Shown piece after piece: positions 1-9,118 of a stretch of DNA of 64,000 nucleotides. The first letter of the stretch is position 1, and every line of letters starts with the position of its first letter. The notes beneath the pieces were generated by a model, which worked only from the letters and a program-made list of their open reading frames with translations, ran no database searches and had not been told where the DNA came from. The stretch spans positions 126,501 through 190,500 of the forward strand of contig NZ_JACIBY010000014.1 in assembly GCF_014195535.1 (NCBI RefSeq), in the 5' to 3' direction. The translations under genes were made by a program, and so were the position numbers. This DNA is from Runella defluvii. GTDB taxonomy: Bacteria > Bacteroidota > Bacteroidia > Cytophagales > Spirosomataceae.

Positions 1-584
1 ATAACGTGATTGAAGCGGCCGTAAAATTAGGTATTAAGAAGATTATCATTGCATCGTCGGAGACTACGTATGGTATATGTTTTTCGGATGGTGCAACTGA
101 CCCTCATTCGTTGCCATTGGAAGAAGATTACGACGTTGACCCGATGGATAGCTACGGGTTGTCGAAAGTCGTTAATGAAAAAACCGCCCGAAGTTTTCAG
201 CGTCGCTCAGGATTTGATATTTACGCACTTCGTATCGGAAATGTGATTGAACCACACGAATACGCTGAATTATTTCCTCATTATTTCAACCAGCCCGAAG
301 TACGCCGCCGAAATGCTTTTTGTTACATAGATGCTCGGGATTTGGGGCAAATTGTGGATTTGTGTTTAAAAAAGGACGGTCTTGGTTACCAAGTGTTTAA
401 TGCGGGAAATGATCATAATGGCGCGGTTATCCCGAGCAAAGAACTAGCCGAACGGTTTTTTTCAAATGTGCCCCTCACGCGCGAATTGGAAGAACACGAA
501 GCGCTGTTTTCCAATCGAAAAATTCGTGAGGTGTTGGGGTTCAAAGAACAACATAACTGGCGAAACTATGTAAAATGGGACTAA
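1..584 (+). CDS. NAD-dependent epimerase/dehydratase (extended SDR), 5' end outside window
   Basis: This is the C-terminal part of an extended short-chain dehydrogenase; the reading frame is open to the window edge, so the start and the N-terminal GxxGxxG Rossmann loop lie upstream. The first visible residues (NVIEAA) match the helix that usually follows the cofactor loop region. An SSETTYG stretch and a YGLSK motif supply the Ser and the Tyr-x3-Lys catalytic pair. The family oxidises, epimerises or dehydrates sugar nucleotides with NAD(P). The exact substrate cannot be told. It is convergent with the sialidase-like gene that follows on the other strand. Confidence 0.85.
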   Translation, partial: NVIEAAVKLGIKKIIIASSETTYGICFSDGATDPHSLPLEEDYDVDPMDSYGLSKVVNEKTARSFQRRSGFDIYALRIGNVIEPHEYAELFPHYFNQPEVRRRNAFCYIDARDLGQIVDLCLKKDGLGYQVFNAGNDHNGAVIPSKELAERFFSNVPLTRELEEHEALFSNRKIREVLGFKEQHNWRNYVKWD

Positions 585-642
585 TGTAAGGCCAACGTTC
601 ATCAGGAACACTGGCTCTTACATTACCCTTTTTGTTTCGGTT

Positions 643-1821
643 TTAGTTGATTCTTTTTGGATTCACCACCACGTATTTGATGGACTTATTTTTGTTGTCG
701 GCGTGGGCAGAGTAAGTGATGTGCAAAAGCCCGTCGGGCGTTTGGATGAGGCAGGGGTACGAATAACCGCCTTTGTCGCGGGGATGGTCTTCTAAGCGGG
801 TTTTCCATTTCCAGGTTTTGCCCTCGTCGTCAGAAAGATACAGGCTGACACGGTAGCGGCCGTCTTCAATGTCGTTGCCAAGAAAGGCCAACCGCCCATC
901 TTGCAAATTCAATAATTCGACACTCGCGGTGTTCGGAATGTCACTCTTGACCGAAGCCGTCCACGATTCCCCTTGGTCGGACGATTCGCTCACGTGAACG
1001 CGCGTAGGGGCGTCGCCACTGTCGCGGAGGTAGGCAATGAGGTTGCCGTTTTTACGTACGGCCAACGCAGGCTGAATCGGCCCACGCCCCACCAAAGGAA
1101 GGCTAGGACGCCAAGTAGCGCCAAAATCGTCCGAAATGGCCATCATCGAAAAATTATATCCGTCGGAATAAAGGGGCAAAACAAGGCGTCCGTTTTCAAA
1201 TTGAAGCGGTTTGATGCGTGTCATCCACCCGATGCTTCTTTTGGTGGCATCTTTGGCAGCTTCGATGACCATGTTGTCGTATTTGGGGGCATAACCCGCC
1301 CACCCTGCGGTGTATTCGGGTAGTTTCTTGAATTTCTCGGCTACTTCTTTGGCAAAACGGTCGTCGGGTTTGAGCAAAATATTGTCTTGCCAATTCCAAA
1401 CGGGCGCACCGTTGCCGTTGTAATCCGTTGATGTTTTAAACCGAAGAATCGACTGTTCCCATTGATTGGCTTGTACGGCAATCCATACCAAAAACAAAGT
1501 GCCTTTTTGGTTTAAAAACAACACAGGATTGCAGTCGGGGAGGAGTGGGGTATCGGCCATTTCAAACGGCTCGCTCCATTTCGTTTGCCCTTTTTTGAGA
1601 CGCGAACCCATGATTTTTACATCGTCGGCTGTACGTTCTCCGCTGCCATAAAACCATACCGAAAGAAAATCGCCGTTGGGCAAAGCCACAAGACTACTTC
1701 CGTGGACGTGTTTTTCTTGGGGTGGAAAAATCAGCGTCGATTGAACGATGGGGGATTGGGCAAAGGTGCTTTGAAGGAGACAAATAAAGGCAAAGAGGAA
1801 GAAAGAAAAATGGGATTTCAT
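643..1821 (-). CDS. Secreted BNR-repeat / sialidase-family protein
   Basis: 392 residues with a signal peptide (about residues 1-21, ending FAQ). Three Asp-box (BNR) motifs of the form S-x-D-x-G-x-T/S-W are visible at about residues 230-237, 280-287 and 330-337, which is the mark of a six-bladed sialidase-type beta-propeller. Bacteroidota homologues are annotated as exo-alpha-sialidase or 'sialidase family protein', though many are not proven sialidases. It is the last gene of a leftward run with a ChbG-like deacetylase, a GH92 mannosidase and a PfkB-HAD fusion, so a role in extracellular or periplasmic glycan breakdown is inferred. The exact bond cleaved is unknown. Confidence 0.82.
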   Translation of the reverse strand: MKSHFSFFLFAFICLLQSTFAQSPIVQSTLIFPPQEKHVHGSSLVALPNGDFLSVWFYGSGERTADDVKIMGSRLKKGQTKWSEPFEMADTPLLPDCNPVLFLNQKGTLFLVWIAVQANQWEQSILRFKTSTDYNGNGAPVWNWQDNILLKPDDRFAKEVAEKFKKLPEYTAGWAGYAPKYDNMVIEAAKDATKRSIGWMTRIKPLQFENGRLVLPLYSDGYNFSMMAISDDFGATWRPSLPLVGRGPIQPALAVRKNGNLIAYLRDSGDAPTRVHVSESSDQGESWTASVKSDIPNTASVELLNLQDGRLAFLGNDIEDGRYRVSLYLSDDEGKTWKWKTRLEDHPRDKGGYSYPCLIQTPDGLLHITYSAHADNKNKSIKYVVVNPKRIN

Positions 1822-1849
1822 TGGTGCTTTTTTATGTTAAAAACTTGCT

Positions 1850-1896
1850 AAACCTATGAGGTTTGTTTTCCGTCGTTATCGAAACCTCATAGGTTT
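1850..1896. repeat. Intergenic inverted repeat (15-bp arms)
   Basis: Arms 1850-1864 and 1882-1896 are perfect reverse complements (core aaacctatgaggttt). It lies between the ChbG-like gene and the sialidase-like gene of the same leftward run. No T-run follows, so it is more likely an RNA hairpin or palindromic repeat inside the transcript than a classical terminator. Confidence 0.7.
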
Positions 1897-1899
1897 GGC

Positions 1900-2955
1900 T
1901 TACTTCACTTTCTTACGACGTTCCATTACTTCCCGCCAAGTGGTGAGAATGATGCCTTTCGATTGAATGTAAGCTTTCAACTCGGGACTCATCATCGACA
2001 GCATATCGGCATAGCGCGAACCGCCCGAAGCACTGATGTGTTTGAAAGCGTCGGTGATGTCGCTGCTGTGGACGATAAACATGGCCAAGCCTGGCTGCAT
2101 GGCATTGAGGGTTTCGATGAATTGTTGAGCTTTATATTTGCCCCATTCTTCGGGAGATGGGTTCGGAGTGGATGGTTTCCAGTCGCCGCTGACGGTGTGC
2201 AAATCGTCCAAAACAGGTAAGCCCAATTGCCAGATTTTTTGTCCCACTGCCGTCGATGATTTCGTCAATTCAGGGTCAGGAAGTTTCATTCCTTCTTGCC
2301 ATTTTCCTTCGGCTTTGAGTTTTTTGACCACAGGCAAATTGAGGCATTCTTTTAACAGTTTGTTGTTGCCTCCAGGAAACATGACAGGAATCTGGTACTC
2401 GGCTCCTACTTTGATGTAGCGTTCTAAAAAAGGTTGGTGTGCAAAAAGGGTACCCATGTGGGAGTCGAGGTGCGTGGGTTTGAGCCCCATGCGTAGCGCC
2501 CGCTCCACTTGCGCGCGGATTTCTTTTTCAACGTCGTCGGCCGTGCCATTTTTCACCACTTGAGCTACTTCGTGCCACAAATTGCCTTCGTTATCGACCA
2601 AACTAGGCACGTTCTGAAAGCCAGCCAGCGGTGTCCAGCGGTAATCGCGCCACTCAGAGGTAAGGGTAAGGTGAACCCCTGCGTCCAAATTGGGATTGCT
2701 TTTTTTGATGTAATTCACAAAACTCGCCGACCACGCACACGGAAACATGATGCTGCACGAAGTGGCAACGCCTTGCTCCACCGACTTGATGGTACCCTGA
2801 TTGGACGAATAGGACATGCCTGGGTCGTCAACGTGAAAAATAACGACTTTGGCGCCTTTGGGCCAGCCAAGCTTTTCGGCGTAGGTCTCTTGGGCGTGTG
2901 CCCCAATAGCAAGTAGAGAGGCGGCTAAAAGAAGGGTTAATTTGTTGATTTTCAT
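1900..2955 (-). CDS. Secreted ChbG/YdjC-like carbohydrate deacetylase
   Basis: 351 residues with a signal peptide ending near residue 21 (GAHAQ). Motifs typical of the YdjC/ChbG/HpnK fold are present: HVDDPG at 41-46 (metal-binding Asp), GVHLTLTSEW at 93-102, and THLDSH at 161-166, giving the Asp/His metal set. Known members remove acetyl groups from chito-oligosaccharides or glycolipids. Export, and the position between GH92 and sialidase-like genes, suggest it deacetylates a host or plant glycan before glycosidase attack (inference). Confidence 0.83.
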   Translation of the reverse strand: MKINKLTLLLAASLLAIGAHAQETYAEKLGWPKGAKVVIFHVDDPGMSYSSNQGTIKSVEQGVATSCSIMFPCAWSASFVNYIKKSNPNLDAGVHLTLTSEWRDYRWTPLAGFQNVPSLVDNEGNLWHEVAQVVKNGTADDVEKEIRAQVERALRMGLKPTHLDSHMGTLFAHQPFLERYIKVGAEYQIPVMFPGGNNKLLKECLNLPVVKKLKAEGKWQEGMKLPDPELTKSSTAVGQKIWQLGLPVLDDLHTVSGDWKPSTPNPSPEEWGKYKAQQFIETLNAMQPGLAMFIVHSSDITDAFKHISASGGSRYADMLSMMSPELKAYIQSKGIILTTWREVMERRKKVK

Positions 2956-2971
2956 TGTATTGGTTTTTTAT

Positions 2972-3067
2972 TTTTACCACATAGTTATCATAGGTAAGTT
3001 TCACATAGACCACATTAGTAAACTATGTTTTCTATGTGAAAAATTCTATGTTTTCTATGTGGTAAAA
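2972..3067. repeat. Nested inverted repeats upstream of the ChbG-like gene
   Basis: Outer arms 2972-2984 and 3055-3067 (ttttaccacatag / ctatgtggtaaaa) enclose a second pair at 2999-3008 and 3032-3041 (tttcacatag / ctatgtgaaa). It fills the gap between the GH92 stop and the ChbG-like start. Related cacatag/ctatgtg words recur at 56256-56338. Confidence 0.65.
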
Positions 3068-3071
3068 GAAA

Positions 3072-5447
3072 CTAAAGACTCTGAGAGTAAGGCACAGATG
3101 TTTTACCCGTCGCCCATGTTTTATTAGGTTGGTCACCCATTTCAAACACCAATTCTCCTCCCGCCATGATTTCGCTGTGGTCAATCCAGCTACGGTCAAA
3201 AGGCTTGCCATTGAGGGTTGCCGATTGGATGTAGCGGTTTTTATCAGAATTGTTGTGGGTAATGATTTTGAACGTTTTTCCGTCTTTCACCCCAAAACTT
3301 ACTTCGTCAAACAACGGACTAGCGATGACGTATTGCGAACTTCCAGGCGTTACCGAATAGAGCCCCATGCTACTCATTAAATACCATGAAGAAAGCGAAC
3401 CCATGTCTTCGTTTCCACACAAACCCGCGGGTCCCGTGCGGTAGAAACGCTTGAGTACTTCGCGCACCCAGTACTGAGTTTTCCAAGGCTGAGCTGCGTA
3501 ATTATACAAATAGGCTACGTGGTGCGAAGGCTGGTTTCCGTGAACATATTGGCCAATGGTGCCCACGACCCCAACGTATTTGGGCGGGGTAATGGACGCA
3601 TCCATGTTGAAAAATGTATCCAAACGGTCGGCAAAAGCTTGATTTCCACCCAGTAGCTTTATCAGACCAGAGGCATCGTGCTGCACCGACCACAAATATT
3701 GCCATGCGTTTGACTCGGTATAATGGCGGTTGGGACGGCGACCTACCAAAAGCGGGTCGAAATAGCGGTAATAATGATGCTCACCTACGGAGTCGATGGC
3801 TTGCTGATTGGTTCCTAAGGCTTCTAACCAAGCACCGTTGGCACGGCGTGGACGCATAAATTGGGTGGAAGCGTCATAGACATTGCGGTAATTTTGGGCG
3901 CGACGGTAAAACAAAGCGGCATCGTCTTTTTTGCCCAATGCCTCGGCTAAACGCGCAATGCACCAGTCGTCGTAGGCCAATTCCATGGTGTTAGGCACCG
4001 ATTCGGTCGTTCTGTCGCAGGGAGCGTAGCCAAGTTGGATGTAGTCAGCTAAACCAGCTCGGCCTGCGCTGGCAGGAATAGTGGCGGGCGGTGACTCCAA
4101 GGCTTTGCGGCGCATGGCAGCATAAAGCGCCTCAATGTCCCAGTCACTATAACCTTTAAAATAGGCGTCCACCACGACAGGAATCAGGTGGTCGCCCACC
4201 ATGCTTGGGCGGTAGGTATTGCGGAAATGTTGGGCAGGAAGCCAGCCAAATTCTTGGGTTTTTGCACCAATGGATTTGACAAAATCATTGACGTGCTGAG
4301 GCGCAACAAGGGCCAGCAATGGATGCTGCGAACGATAGGTATCCCAACAAGAAAAGGATGTAAAAAAGCTGTAATTCTCCGCTTTATGGATTTTATGATC
4401 CATGCCCATGTATTGTCCATCGACGTCTTGCCCCGTATATTGGGATAATAAACTGCGGTAGAGAGCGGTGTAAAAAATTTCTTTTTGGGCCTCGTCATTG
4501 GTTTTGACAGCGACTCTTTTCAGTTCTTCGTTCCACGACTCGCGGGCATCATTTTTAACTTTGTCAAAATCCCAATGAGGAACTTCGGCTTGTAAGTTTT
4601 TGCGAGCACCCTCCACGCTTACGTGCGAAATCGCCACTTTGACCGTCACTTGGTCGCCTCTTTTGGTAGAATAACCCACAAAATAGCCAATATTGAGCCC
4701 TTTTTCTTCGGTTTTGTAAGGCCAATATCCCTCGGCCGATTCGGGTGTGATGTAGTCGTTGTCCCACGTACCGTAGTACTCAAAAGGACGGCTAAATTTT
4801 GCCACAAAATAAACCATTGTGCCGTTGGCGTCTTTGTACCCTTCAAGGGTAGAATCGTTTACCATTTTTACAAACGAATCCCCACTTGTAGCATTTCCTC
4901 CGATTTCGTGACCAATGTCCATCAAAATAGTCGCTTTTCGTGCTTTGGGGAACGTATAACGGTGCACTCCTACGCGGGTCGTAGCAGTAAGTTCGGCTTT
5001 TACTTTGGGGTCTTTGAGGAAAACCGAATAGTAACCAGGGTTGGCTACTTCGTCTTTTTTGTCATAACGGGAGCGATAGCCCGCGTCAGGGTTTTCTTTC
5101 GTTCCTGCCGAGGTTTGTACTTTGTCACCCACAATCGGCATCAAGAGCACGTCACCGCCCGTCGTCATGCCTACACCGCTGAAATGGGTGTGGCTAAAAC
5201 CAATAATTGAGCTGTCGGCATAGGTATAGCCCGAGGCGTACGTCCATCCTTTTACGTCGTGGTCAGGACTGAGCTGCACCATGCCGTAGGGGAGCGTTGC
5301 ACCAGGGAAAGTATGCCCAAAGAAATCGGTTCCGTTGAACGGGTCCACGTAATCGACGGGGTCTTTGGAAGACGAACCACACCCCCACCAAAGAAAGGAC
5401 GTAGCTAAAAATAAAAAAGAGGTTGTATAAAAGTGCTTCATTTTCAA
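3072..5447 (-). CDS. GH92 family glycosidase (exo-alpha-mannosidase), lipoprotein
   Basis: 791 residues, the usual length for GH92. The start has a hydrophobic signal followed by Cys23 and a Ser-rich stretch, consistent with a lipoprotein, although the lipobox (LWWGC) is not ideal. Diagnostic GH92 blocks are seen: DYVDPFNGTDFFGHTFPGA near residue 32, GFSHTHFSGVG, and GNEDMGSLSSWY in the C-terminal domain. GH92 enzymes are calcium-dependent exo-alpha-mannosidases acting on N-glycans or yeast mannan. Neighbours are a deacetylase and a sialidase-like protein on the same strand, and no SusC/SusD pair is visible in the window. Confidence 0.93.
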   Translation of the reverse strand: MKMKHFYTTSFLFLATSFLWWGCGSSSKDPVDYVDPFNGTDFFGHTFPGATLPYGMVQLSPDHDVKGWTYASGYTYADSSIIGFSHTHFSGVGMTTGGDVLLMPIVGDKVQTSAGTKENPDAGYRSRYDKKDEVANPGYYSVFLKDPKVKAELTATTRVGVHRYTFPKARKATILMDIGHEIGGNATSGDSFVKMVNDSTLEGYKDANGTMVYFVAKFSRPFEYYGTWDNDYITPESAEGYWPYKTEEKGLNIGYFVGYSTKRGDQVTVKVAISHVSVEGARKNLQAEVPHWDFDKVKNDARESWNEELKRVAVKTNDEAQKEIFYTALYRSLLSQYTGQDVDGQYMGMDHKIHKAENYSFFTSFSCWDTYRSQHPLLALVAPQHVNDFVKSIGAKTQEFGWLPAQHFRNTYRPSMVGDHLIPVVVDAYFKGYSDWDIEALYAAMRRKALESPPATIPASAGRAGLADYIQLGYAPCDRTTESVPNTMELAYDDWCIARLAEALGKKDDAALFYRRAQNYRNVYDASTQFMRPRRANGAWLEALGTNQQAIDSVGEHHYYRYFDPLLVGRRPNRHYTESNAWQYLWSVQHDASGLIKLLGGNQAFADRLDTFFNMDASITPPKYVGVVGTIGQYVHGNQPSHHVAYLYNYAAQPWKTQYWVREVLKRFYRTGPAGLCGNEDMGSLSSWYLMSSMGLYSVTPGSSQYVIASPLFDEVSFGVKDGKTFKIITHNNSDKNRYIQSATLNGKPFDRSWIDHSEIMAGGELVFEMGDQPNKTWATGKTSVPYSQSL

Positions 5448-5454
5448 ATTGTCT

Positions 5455-5487
5455 AAACCTTATAGGTTTCAAGAACCTATAAGGTTT
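5455..5487. repeat. Intergenic inverted repeat (14-bp arms)
   Basis: Arms 5455-5468 and 5474-5487 (aaaccttataggtt / aacctataaggttt) with a 5-nt loop. It lies between the PfkB-HAD gene and GH92 in the leftward run and has no T-run. It resembles the 1850-1896 palindrome in sequence. Confidence 0.7.
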
Positions 5488-5499
5488 GAGGAGGTAGTT

Positions 5500-7425
5500 T
5501 TACACCGTTTCAGTTATTTCTTCTTCTTTAAAAAGCAAGCTGACGAGTTTTTGATACTGCGAAAAATCAGGAATAATGAGTTGGGCGCCTGCTTTGACGA
5601 GGCGCGGACGTTTATCGAGGTTATACCCAAAACGTTGCACCTCATTGCTGGCAATTCCCACCGAAATTCCTCCCGAACGACGTCCTTCGCGGATTTCGTC
5701 GGGACCATCGCCCAACACTACCAATTCGTTTCCGTTGAGGTTGTTTTCGCGGATGATGCGTTCGATGATCATCTTTTTGGAGAACTTAGTGTATTCACGA
5801 AGTGCGCCGTAAATCCCTCCATCAAACAAATCGGCATAGCCAAGCACGGTGGCTTCGTTGCGAACATCGTCCACGTCGGTGCCGCTGGCGAGGTACATGG
5901 TGACACCGCGCGCTTTAAGTTCTTGCAAAAATGACACCGCACCTTTGAGGGTATAATCCTGCCAATCCAATTCGCCCGCTTGAAGTTTGGCAACGCGTTT
6001 GTCCACCAACTCCATCAGGGCGTCGTTGTAGATTTGTTTGTATTCAAACTTGTCCAAAATCTGCTCTTCTGGCACATAGCCCGCTTCCCGAACCATGTTG
6101 ACCAGTCCTTCCATTTGATAAATGGTCTGAATACCCGTTGTTTTGTGGATAAATTCTTTGACCTGACGTAGCACTTTGTTGTACGTTGCTTGATCGACCG
6201 AATCGTAGTGACTTCCCAAAATCGCCTTCATCATCACGGGCTCCATGATTTCCTCCCAGCCGTGGCGGAGGGTGCTGATGGTGCCATCGTGGTCAAAAAC
6301 GGCGTATTTGATGTGTCCAAGTCGGTCTAAAATAGACTCGTCGCAAAGCTCAATTTCGGTTTCGGGGAGAAAGACCGCTTGGCGAGGGTTTTCGGCTAAG
6401 TCAACTTGGTAGGCATAGTGTGGGTCTTGGCTGATGGCCAAAATTTCTTGTGCATTGGCAGTACCTGTGGTAAATAGTTTTTGTACCGTAACCCCTGCCG
6501 CAAAATTGGCAAACTCGGCGGCTTCGGCTGGACTCACCCCCACCGAAAGGCAGAGTGTAATGGCGCTGATAACGGTATCGCCCGCGCCTACGGTGTCGAG
6601 GCGGCTGGTGAGTTGTAGGCCAGGGACTTCGTTGAATCCTGTGGTGTCAAAAGACGTAATGCCTCGTGCCCCGCAGGTGACAAAAACGGGTTTTTGTGAT
6701 GAGGTGTGCAGGGCTTTTCCGTAATTGATGACATCGGCACGGGGGAGAACCGTACGAGGCTCTACTTCTATGCCATTGAGGTGGGCGGCTTCTACGTCGT
6801 TTAGTTTTCGGTAAACGTTTGAAAAACGCTCGTTGAAGTGACGAGAATCGACTAAAATGATTTTGTGGCTGTATTGGTCAAAAAGGGCATTTGCTTTTTC
6901 GATAAAACTATCGTTGGTGATACTTCCTACGACTTGTTGGTTGAAAATCAGGGCATCACAGCTTTCCAAAGCAGATTGAATACTGGATAAAATCAATTCA
7001 TCGGTTTCGAGCGAACGCTGATTATACACCCCAAAGTCGATGCGAGGTTTTTCCACACCTTCGACGTAGCGTTTGAGGTACGAATACGTTTGGAAATCTT
7101 CTTTTTGGACAAAAAGCGAGCTAGTGTCGGCTCCGAGGGCTTGCAGTTGAATCGCTAATTCACGACCAAAAATGTCATTGCCCACAACCCCAATTACTTT
7201 GATAGAAGCAGGCCCAAGGGCGGCTAGATTGGCAACCACATTGCCCGCCCCACCAGGGGTATAATAGTGACGTTCGACGGCTTGGGCTTGTAGCCCCGTT
7301 TCGATGGATACCTCCGAGTTGCGGGTGTCCATAATCCAGTAAGAATCAAGGCAATAGTCGCCATAGACAGCAACGTTGGCCGATTTTATTTTTTCAAGAA
7401 TAGCATTGATGTGCAAGGTGTTCAT
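5500..7425 (-). CDS. PfkB-family sugar kinase fused to HAD-family phosphatase
   Basis: 641 residues in two catalytic parts. Residues 1 to about 335 are a ribokinase/PfkB domain close to the heptose kinase RfaE-I/HldE type: GGAGNVVANLAALG at 58-71 and the catalytic DTVGAGD at 277-283. Residues of about 370-630 are a HAD hydrolase with FDHDGT at 377-382 (nucleophile Asp378, Asp380), the motif II region LASGTD, and GDGPDE as the metal-binding motif IV. A kinase and a phosphatase in one chain suggest sequential phosphorylation and dephosphorylation of a sugar phosphate, as in ADP-heptose synthesis, but the substrate is inferred. It is the first gene of the leftward glycan run. Confidence 0.85.
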   Translation of the reverse strand: MNTLHINAILEKIKSANVAVYGDYCLDSYWIMDTRNSEVSIETGLQAQAVERHYYTPGGAGNVVANLAALGPASIKVIGVVGNDIFGRELAIQLQALGADTSSLFVQKEDFQTYSYLKRYVEGVEKPRIDFGVYNQRSLETDELILSSIQSALESCDALIFNQQVVGSITNDSFIEKANALFDQYSHKIILVDSRHFNERFSNVYRKLNDVEAAHLNGIEVEPRTVLPRADVINYGKALHTSSQKPVFVTCGARGITSFDTTGFNEVPGLQLTSRLDTVGAGDTVISAITLCLSVGVSPAEAAEFANFAAGVTVQKLFTTGTANAQEILAISQDPHYAYQVDLAENPRQAVFLPETEIELCDESILDRLGHIKYAVFDHDGTISTLRHGWEEIMEPVMMKAILGSHYDSVDQATYNKVLRQVKEFIHKTTGIQTIYQMEGLVNMVREAGYVPEEQILDKFEYKQIYNDALMELVDKRVAKLQAGELDWQDYTLKGAVSFLQELKARGVTMYLASGTDVDDVRNEATVLGYADLFDGGIYGALREYTKFSKKMIIERIIRENNLNGNELVVLGDGPDEIREGRRSGGISVGIASNEVQRFGYNLDKRPRLVKAGAQLIIPDFSQYQKLVSLLFKEEEITETV

Positions 7426-7738
7426 AAAAACAGATGGGAATATCTACCGTTTAATTTTATTGGTAAATACTCCTACCAGAGAAATCAAGGCTATTGTTTT
7501 ACTGATTAAATTCAAAGTTTATCTTCGTTTGGTGCTATGTGATTGGGGGTTGTGAGCAACCCTTTCGTTGAGATTTGAGAATCCCAACGCACGCGTGTGT
7601 GAGCGGGATTCTCAAATCCCGCGAAGGCGAGGATTCTTTCCCCTTTTCTTGGTGAATCAACAGAAATTTTCGTTACTTACTTTCGGAAATAACCGTGAAC
7701 CTTACAACCTAAGTAATCCAACATTGACTTTTTGTAAA
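7426..7738. other. Divergent intergenic region
   Basis: This 313-bp gap separates the divergent kinase-phosphatase and DUF6090-like genes. It should hold both promoters. The only clear structure is the hairpin repeat at 7548-7622. No RNA gene or convincing conserved open frame was seen. Confidence 0.5.
7548..7622. repeat. Hairpin-repeat cluster A (TGAG-loop family)
   Basis: Three successive stem-loops: ggttg-TGAG-caacc, a longer one centred on gatt-TGAG-aatc with cgttg/caacg flanks, and gcgggatt-CTCA-aatcccgc. The same order of modules occurs at 9219-9331, 9455-9540 and 10231-10307. The loop tetranucleotide is constant while the stems differ. Confidence 0.85.
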
Positions 7739-8440
7739 ATGGAAGGCGAAAAAATAAAACAATTTTTCAAAAGTGTGCTTGAAAAATACATCTCAGAAGT
7801 ACTTGTTATTTTTATCGGTATTTCAATCTCTTTTTTCTTTGATGAATGGCGAGAAAATAGACAAGACAGAGAAACGATGAAAAAGCACCTAGCTGTCTTG
7901 AGAGCTAATCTTGTTCAAGATACGACCCAACTCACATTTATGATAAATTTTGGTAATGGTATTGTGCGGAACATAGACAAACTAGCCTATTTTAGACAGG
8001 ACTCAGAAATCACCGATAGTATTGATATGTATATTGACAATGCGGCAAGTTACTTGGTGTTTAAACCAAATCTGATTGCTTATGAAGAGATTAAGCAGTC
8101 GGCACACACAAATTTAATTGAAAACGATTCCTTAAAAACGCTTTTTTTATACCACTATACTTCCACCATCCAGAATTGTTTAGAGTGGTGTGAAGTGGAT
8201 GAAACCCATACGATGACCCAGCTTATTCCAGAAATGACCATTTATTTTCCTGTGGTGGCAGATTCTCTAAATAAAGTATCTTCATTTGAAAAAGCGACGG
8301 CTTTGAAGGGGAAAAAACTTAGGAACTTGCTTCTAGCGAATTCTACCTACAAAAAAGTGACTATACAGTTTTTAAACATAACCAAAAAGTCAACCCAAGC
8401 CCTTTTGAAAAAAGTGGATGAAGAGCTGGCAAAAGATTGA
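7739..8440 (+). CDS. DUF6090-like single-pass membrane protein
   Basis: 233 residues from ATG 7739. An in-frame GTG/ATG further upstream would run translation through the repeat cluster, so the later ATG is preferred. A hydrophobic segment lies at about residues 18-34 (EVLVIFIGISISFFF), followed directly by DEWRENRQDRE and a helical, charged remainder. This pattern is seen in a Bacteroidota-restricted family (DUF6090) of unknown function. The gene looks AT-rich compared with its neighbours and lies in a repeat-laden accessory stretch; its stop codon abuts the next hairpin cluster. Confidence 0.7.
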   Translation: MEGEKIKQFFKSVLEKYISEVLVIFIGISISFFFDEWRENRQDRETMKKHLAVLRANLVQDTTQLTFMINFGNGIVRNIDKLAYFRQDSEITDSIDMYIDNAASYLVFKPNLIAYEEIKQSAHTNLIENDSLKTLFLYHYTSTIQNCLEWCEVDETHTMTQLIPEMTIYFPVVADSLNKVSSFEKATALKGKKLRNLLLANSTYKKVTIQFLNITKKSTQALLKKVDEELAKD

Positions 8441-8546
8441 TGCACTGGGATTTGAGAATCCCAATGCACGCGCGTGAGCGGGATTCTCAAATCCCGCGTA
8501 TGTGCGTAAGGTGTGCAAGGGTTCTCAAACCCTTGCGGTTTTTGAA
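8441..8546. repeat. Hairpin-repeat cluster B
   Basis: Starts right after the stop codon at 8440. Modules: tgcactgggatt-TGAG-aatcccaatgca (one mismatch), gcgggatt-CTCA-aatcccgc, a gtatgtgcgtaaggtgtg linker, then caagggtt-CTCA-aacccttg and a cggtttttgaaga tail. The tail and last hairpin match 9165-9198. Confidence 0.85.
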
Positions 8547-8550
8547 GATG

Positions 8551-9012
8551 TTAGTAAACAGCACCTAAGAGTAATAACTTCTTGATTAAGAATGGATAAC
8601 CAATAAAGCACAAAAGAATACCCCATTTGAAAAGAGTTTTGGGCAATGTGCCCGCGTCTTCATGAGGGAGGAGAACTTCTCTAATTGATTTGTAGAAATA
8701 ATAGGAAATTTCCACTTTCTGCCCTACTTTATAAGGACAAGGTGTTTGATAATGAGTGGAATAATGCCGATGTGAGCCATGAGCGGTGACAAAATCGACG
8801 ACTGGAGCTTCTCCCGTGCCTTCTTTTGAACTAAATAATGAACCAGGATTTTGACGAATTTCAATAATAGTACCTTCGGTTTTGGTGCCTTTTGAAGCAA
8901 TTCGTTCAACGATTTTTGATTTATCGTAGGCGATGATAAGCATATATGTACCAACGAATGCCAGGAACGGCATAAATTGTATCAAGTAGGGAATAGGGTT
9001 CATTTTGCTCAT
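8551..9012 (-). CDS. DUF3592-like small membrane protein
   Basis: 153 residues when started at the ATG at 9012 (MSKMNP); a longer frame begins at 9051 but adds no recognisable signal. There is a hydrophobic segment near the N-terminus (FMPFLAFVGTYMLIIAY) and another near the C-terminus (FKWGILLCFIGYPFLI), with a central soluble part containing GTIIEIRQNPGS and a VGQKVEISYY strand. This is the layout of DUF3592 proteins, which have two helices around a small beta domain. Function unknown. It is flanked on both sides by hairpin-repeat clusters. Confidence 0.65.
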   Translation of the reverse strand: MSKMNPIPYLIQFMPFLAFVGTYMLIIAYDKSKIVERIASKGTKTEGTIIEIRQNPGSLFSSKEGTGEAPVVDFVTAHGSHRHYSTHYQTPCPYKVGQKVEISYYFYKSIREVLLPHEDAGTLPKTLFKWGILLCFIGYPFLIKKLLLLGAVY

Positions 9013-9118
9013 TATTATCAATGAAGATGAAGCAAAATTGAACGCTATCATTAAACTGTGAAATTTTTTTGAGCTGAACCGTCACAAAATAGAGATAACA
9101 CGTTGGTAAAAGGTGGTT

